Positions 6,338-8,144 of a DNA stretch of 8,144 bases are shown here, in pieces. The stretch covers positions 1 through 8,144 of the forward strand of contig CAZKSJ010000038.1 of the NCBI GenBank assembly GCA_964555515.1, given 5' to 3'. The stretch comes from UBA1388 sp964555515 (GTDB lineage Bacteria; Patescibacteriota; Microgenomatia; UBA1400; PJMF01). The translations under genes and the position numbers were made by a program. Numbering within the stretch: the stretch's first letter is position 1; every line of letters begins with the position of its first letter. Below the pieces are notes generated by a model that was not told the origin of the DNA, did no database searches, and saw nothing but the letters and a program-made list of their open reading frames with translations.

Positions 6338-6437
6338 NNNNNNNNNNNNNNNNNNNNNNNNNNNNNNNNNNNNNNNNNNNNNNNNNNNNNNNNNNNNNNN
6401 NNNNNNNNNNNNNNNNNNNNNNNNNNNNNNNNNNNNN
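6338..6437. other. Assembly gap (100 N)
   Basis: Exactly 100 undetermined bases, the conventional placeholder for a scaffold gap of unknown length. It hides the end of the antitoxin gene and the start of pilD, and could hide further modules. Confidence 0.98.
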
Positions 6438-6773
6438 ATGCAAGTGCAGGATTTTTGGTTGGCCGTCTTGACGATGGTGAGCGCAACCGCTTTTTTCTTT
6501 GGAATTTGGCTGATCACGCGGGGTAGAGGTATGGGTTTTGGTGACGTCAAACTGGCAGCGCCACTCGGGTTGTTGCTGGGCTGGCCAGCCTCCATGGTTT
6601 GGCTGTTCTCGGCGTTCATCATTGGCGGCGTGGTAGGTGTTGGCTTGTTGTTTGCCAAAAAAGCCAAGATGAAACAAGCCGTGCCGTTTGGACCGTTTTT
6701 GATCTTGGGTACTTTGATCGCTTTAATCTGGGGCAACGAAATCTTCAGTTGGTACGTGGGGTTGATTATCTAA
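6438..6773 (+). CDS. pilD: Prepilin peptidase PilD, C-terminal part
   Basis: Inner-membrane aspartic protease (A24 family) that removes the prepilin leader. The visible 111 residues carry the second catalytic-Asp motif GMGFGDVKLA, followed by LGLLLGW and the late VPFGPFLILG segment, both typical of the family. At least three membrane segments are visible (about residues 8-27, 40-66, 86-108). The N-terminal half with the first catalytic Asp, and any cysteine-rich cytoplasmic domain, would lie in or before the gap. The ATG directly after the N run may simply be an internal Met. Its substrate is presumably the prepilin at 3132. Confidence 0.9.
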   Translation: MQVQDFWLAVLTMVSATAFFFGIWLITRGRGMGFGDVKLAAPLGLLLGWPASMVWLFSAFIIGGVVGVGLLFAKKAKMKQAVPFGPFLILGTLIALIWGNEIFSWYVGLII

Positions 6774-6797
6774 GGGATTTTTTGTCCCATTTTTTTA
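6774..6797 (+). terminator. Weak possible terminator after pilD
   Basis: GGGA (6774-6777) can pair with TCCC (6785-6788) across a 7-nt loop and is followed by a long T-run from 6790. Four base pairs is short for a terminator, so this is tentative. Confidence 0.3.
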
Positions 6798-6830
6798 TTT
6801 TTTATTAATTTCATGGTGCACTAACGCCGA

Positions 6831-6864
6831 TTCTACAGTTGGTGTAAGGTTGAGCTGTTATCAT
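6831..6864 (+). promoter_or_regulatory. P1 promoter-like element, copy C (RNA cassette C)
   Basis: TTCTACAGTT (6831-6840) and TATCAT (6859-6864), with 19 nt between TACAGT and TATCAT. The spacer has GTGTAAGGTTGAG, close to copy A. The dyad TACA-N5-TGTA is present. Predicted transcription start is about 6871, 3 nt before the tRNA-like acceptor stem. Confidence 0.6.
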
Positions 6865-6873
6865 TCGCTTGCT

Positions 6874-6995
6874 GGGCCCGTACCGGTGTAAGACTTCATC
6901 TGATAAATTTGGTCTACGGGTTCCGACGGCAAGTGCGTAGCGCATGCCTAGTGCATGTGAGCGAAGCGAATCGTAAACTCCCGTCGGGTCCACCA
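6874..6995 (+). ncRNA. tRNA-like RNA C with CCA end and a 52-nt insert in the T-loop
   Basis: Acceptor stem GGGCCCG (6874-6880) pairs with CGGGTCC (6985-6991), 7 bp with one G-T, then A and an encoded CCA (6993-6995). A mini D-arm-like hairpin TAC-CGGT-GTA (6881-6890) follows, then AGACT/GGTCT (5 bp) closing a 15-nt loop (6891-6915). T-stem ACGGG (6916-6920) / CCCGT (6980-6984) encloses TTC at 6921-6923 and AACT at 6976-6979, which joined would give the canonical loop TTCAACT; the 52 nt between (6924-6975) look like an insertion with its own small hairpins (TGCG-TAG-CGCA). An alternative 11-bp helix with one mismatch (6919-6929 with 6981-6991) excludes the cloverleaf. It could also be a degenerate tRNA. 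Fold read by eye. Confidence 0.55.
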
Positions 6996-7010
6996 AAATT
7001 GAACTGAGTA

Positions 7011-7038
7011 TTAACAATCGGCGATATTTTGATAGAAT
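7011..7038 (+). promoter_or_regulatory. P2 promoter of small RNA C (extended -10)
   Basis: TTAACA (7011-7016), 16-bp spacer, TAGAAT (7033-7038) with TGA directly before it, as in the other two P2 copies. Confidence 0.55.
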
Positions 7039-7044
7039 AAGATC

Positions 7045-7113
7045 CATCAGATGTGGTCGTTATGAAACACTAGCGAGACCAACATCAAATCCCGCTTTAC
7101 AGCGGGATTTTTT
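7045..7113 (+). ncRNA. Small RNA C: hairpin plus terminator
   Basis: Predicted transcript of about 69 nt. First hairpin: GATGT (7050-7054) with ACATC (7082-7086) and GGTC (7055-7058) with GACC (7077-7080), a single bulged A at 7081 and an 18-nt loop. It is followed immediately by the terminator stem, so the two helices could stack. Same layout as small RNAs A and D, but the sequences are not similar. Confidence 0.55.
7087..7113 (+). terminator. Rho-independent terminator of cassette C
   Basis: Perfect 9-bp stem AAATCCCGC (7087-7095) / GCGGGATTT (7102-7110), loop TTTACA, T-run to 7113. Confidence 0.92.
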
Positions 7114-7166
7114 GTGATCTATTTGAGTGTCCAATGCTAACTTTTTTTGTGATCAATTAAGATCAA

Positions 7167-7200
7167 TTCTACACTTCATGCAAGCTTGATCAACTATGAT
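7167..7200 (+). promoter_or_regulatory. P1 promoter-like element, copy D (RNA cassette D)
   Basis: TTCTACACTT (7167-7176) and TATGAT (7195-7200), 19 nt from TACACT to TATGAT. It shares TTCTACACTTCATG with copy E. It is preceded by tandem GATCAATT (7151, 7161). Confidence 0.6.
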
Positions 7201-7215
7201 GTTCGTAGCCGTTTC

Positions 7216-7287
7216 TGGGGCGTCGTATGGTACGAAGCTAGACCTAAGAACTCCAGCTCACGGGATCGTTGCCCGTCGCCTCCACAC
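7216..7287 (+). ncRNA. tRNA-like RNA D
   Basis: GGGGCG (7217-7222) pairs with CGCCTC (7277-7282), 6 bp with one G-T; the seventh position is a T-C mismatch. A perfect mini D-arm-like hairpin TCGTA-TGG-TACGA (7223-7235) follows, then AGCT/AGCT closing a 15-nt loop, then the T-arm ACGGG, loop ATCGTTG, CCCGT (7260-7276). The 3' end GTCGCCTCCACAC is identical to that of RNA A. The T-loop departs from the tRNA consensus, and a competing pairing TTCGTA (7202-7207) / TACGAA (7231-7236) exists. The promoter is 15 nt upstream, slightly farther than for A and C. The weakest tRNA likeness of the three by loop sequence, but the best D-arm. Confidence 0.5.
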
Positions 7288-7328
7288 GGCTTATTATTAA
7301 AAACGCAGTTGGTAGCTTACCGGAAGTG

Positions 7329-7357
7329 TTGATCAATTCGCACAACTGTGATAGATT
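7329..7357 (+). promoter_or_regulatory. P2 promoter of small RNA D (extended -10)
   Basis: TTGATC (7329-7334), 17-bp spacer, TAGATT (7352-7357), with TGA immediately before the -10. Confidence 0.5.
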
Positions 7358-7363
7358 ACAGTC

Positions 7364-7432
7364 ACTTAGGTCAGAGCTCGTGCATGACGCGAGAGCTGGA
7401 GCAGAAAGTCCTCTTTAACACGAGGATTTTTT
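7364..7432 (+). ncRNA. Small RNA D: hairpin plus terminator
   Basis: Predicted transcript of about 69 nt. First hairpin CTCGTG (7377-7382) / CGCGAG (7388-7393), loop CATGA, extendable by two pairs across an AG bulge. The terminator stem follows after 11 nt. A reading frame runs through this area from 7348, but it crosses the hairpin and terminator and has no recognisable protein features, so I treat the region as RNA. Confidence 0.5.
7405..7432 (+). terminator. Rho-independent terminator of cassette D
   Basis: AAAGTCCTC (7405-7413) pairs with GAGGATTTT (7422-7430), 9 bp with one G-T, loop TTTAACAC, T-run to 7432. Confidence 0.85.
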
Positions 7433-7560
7433 GTGGCCAGTTTGTGTCAATTCCGGTCTCGACAATAATGGATCGCTTAATCATTTATATCTATTATCAC
7501 TTACACATATTATCAACTTATACCTGTCAAGATCTAATCGCGGATCCAAAAATTGCTCAA
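7433..7560. other. AT-rich stretch with no recognised feature
   Basis: Between the cassette D terminator and the repeats at 7561 I see no convincing gene, promoter or RNA fold. Reading frames across it lack protein-like composition. Confidence 0.5.
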
Positions 7561-7606
7561 AAAGGGGACGTTTCTATTTTGCAGAAAGGGGGCGTTCTCG
7601 ATTTGC
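7561..7606. repeat. Two tandem 22-bp direct repeats
   Basis: Units at 7561-7582 and 7585-7606 both begin AAAGGGG, have CGTT at positions 9-12 and end TTTGC (16 of 22 identical). The 24-bp period is close to two helical turns, so a protein could bind both on one face. They lie just upstream of the promoter of the 7666 gene. Confidence 0.5.
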
Positions 7607-7619
7607 GCTAACACCCCCT
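7587..7619. repeat. Inverted repeat before the 7666 promoter
   Basis: AGGGGGCGTT (7587-7596) pairs with AACACCCCCT (7610-7619), 9 of 10 bp, loop of 13 nt. There is no T-run after it. It overlaps the second direct repeat and ends 10 bp before the -35, a suitable place for an operator. Confidence 0.5.
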
Positions 7620-7628
7620 AATTCTCTC

Positions 7629-7657
7629 TTGAGTAGCCAGAGAAATGTGTTTATACT
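7629..7657 (+). promoter_or_regulatory. Promoter of the 7666 gene
   Basis: TTGAGT (7629-7634), 17-bp spacer, TATACT (7652-7657). The start of transcription should fall at about 7664-7666, on the ATG itself. Confidence 0.65.
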
Positions 7658-7665
7658 GAAAAGGT

Positions 7666-8144
7666 ATGAGATTTATCTCTTCTTTTTTGATGTTGTCTGC
7701 CCTCCTCCTGGTGGTGATTATCTCAAGTTTTTTGTTGGTGCGTGAGTACTTTTTATACCAGGGTGTCAAAGAATTTAAGCGCACGGTGGTGACTCTTAAT
7801 CAACAAGGTAGAACAGCGGTAGCGGAGTGTAATGAGCGCGTCAATAGTGTGGCGGTGAGTGGTGGCGATGGCGAGTCCATCCTGCAACTGCGATTTACCT
7901 CTAGCAAAGATTATGTTTTGGAAGTGATTTGTCCGGAATTTTCGTTTGATCCCATCGAGATTAGTTCACACACCCTCAGCCCGTACATCACCAAAAAACC
8001 AGGCACATCTGGTATTGTTTTAAATCAAGGGCGCAGTGCCATTGAGTTGGCGGTATTTGAAGAAATTACTACAGAGATTGAAGACATCCTTGGTATAAAT
8101 TTACAATTTTTGCCAAAAACACAAATTGTAGGGGTAGAAAATTC
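7666..8144 (+). CDS. Membrane-anchored protein of unknown function, near the pilus genes (3' end outside window)
   Basis: I do not recognise this family. The first 159 residues show one N-terminal membrane segment (about 6-25, rich in Leu/Val/Ile) after MRFISS. A charged helix-like stretch (about 31-60) follows, then a mixed beta-like domain with Cys55 and Cys89. The layout resembles small bitopic pilus-assembly or minor pilin-like proteins, but there is no prepilin cleavage motif (no G-F-x-x-x-E). Start: ATG 7666 lies 8 nt after the -10, implying a leaderless mRNA; the purines before it (AAAGG) are too close to serve as a Shine-Dalgarno site. Its position after pilD suggests, but does not prove, a pilus-related role. 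The frame is open to the window end. Confidence 0.75.
   Translation, partial: MRFISSFLMLSALLLVVIISSFLLVREYFLYQGVKEFKRTVVTLNQQGRTAVAECNERVNSVAVSGGDGESILQLRFTSSKDYVLEVICPEFSFDPIEISSHTLSPYITKKPGTSGIVLNQGRSAIELAVFEEITTEIEDILGINLQFLPKTQIVGVEN

Noticed and set aside
6066..6773. Single 235-aa protein across the N run
   Set aside because: It joins an XRE antitoxin to a prepilin peptidase only because the placeholder keeps the frame open.
6880..6984. Group I or group II intron in tRNA-like RNA C
   Set aside because: The 52-nt insert is far too short for either ribozyme core.
4028..7200. Integron cassette array with attC sites
   Set aside because: The module-by-module order is suggestive, and CTAAC occurs before some copies, but I see no paired RYYYAAC / GTTRRRY sites with a long folded centre and no integrase gene.
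4070..7287. Ordinary tRNA genes or tmRNA
   Set aside because: Acceptor and T-arms look right, but there is no 5-bp anticodon stem with a 7-nt loop, and the middle is too short. No tag-encoding or pseudoknot segment of tmRNA is present between the halves.
3825..7665. CRISPR array
   Set aside because: The repeats are few, irregularly spaced by hundreds of bases, and have gene-like content between them; no cas gene is seen.
7348..7745. Protein genes in the forward frames at 7348-7611 and 7431-7745
   Set aside because: They cross hairpins, a terminator and a promoter, have no recognisable motifs, and the second overlaps the better-supported gene at 7666.

Overview
The window looks like a fragment of a candidate-phyla (Patescibacteria/CPR-type) bacterial chromosome carrying a type IV pilus cluster. 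The evidence is a compact pilB-pilT-pilC-prepilin order, a pilB without the usual cysteine pairs, several genes that appear to be read leaderless, and moderate GC with AT-rich accessory inserts. The phylum assignment is an inference; there is no rRNA or ribosomal protein in the window to confirm it.

Layout. Positions 1-3871 hold the pilus core: the C-terminal part of the extension ATPase PilB, the retraction ATPase PilT, the inner-membrane platform protein PilC, and a type IV prepilin with its own promoter, closed by a strong terminator. At 6438-6773, after a 100-base run of N, is the C-terminal part of the prepilin peptidase PilD. At 7666 a membrane-anchored unknown gene starts and runs off the end. 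Together these would process prepilins (PilD), build the fibre (PilB with PilC) and retract it (PilT).

Between prepilin and pilD, and again between pilD and the 7666 gene, is accessory material: an AT-rich rhuM-family gene, a remnant of a CopG-type antitoxin, a RelE-like toxin overlapping an XRE antitoxin (cut by the gap), and about 1.5 kb of apparently non-coding but highly organised sequence.

The non-coding part is the most interesting. Three diverged cassettes (about 4028-4287, 6831-7113 and 7167-7432) share one layout: (1) a promoter-like motif, P1; (2) a tRNA-like RNA of about 72 nt with a 6-9 bp acceptor-type stem, a tiny D-arm-like hairpin with GG in its loop, a short stem with a 15-17 nt loop in the anticodon position, and a T-arm; (3) a second, extended -10 promoter, P2; (4) a small RNA of about 70 nt made of one hairpin plus a rho-independent terminator. 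P1 occurs five times with an invariant 19-nt spacing. Besides the three RNA cassettes, it precedes rhuM and the toxin-antitoxin pair. The accessory region therefore looks like a series of modules, protein or RNA, that share one upstream element. I do not recognise this RNA family. Its structure is read by eye, and covariation or RNA-seq evidence is needed.
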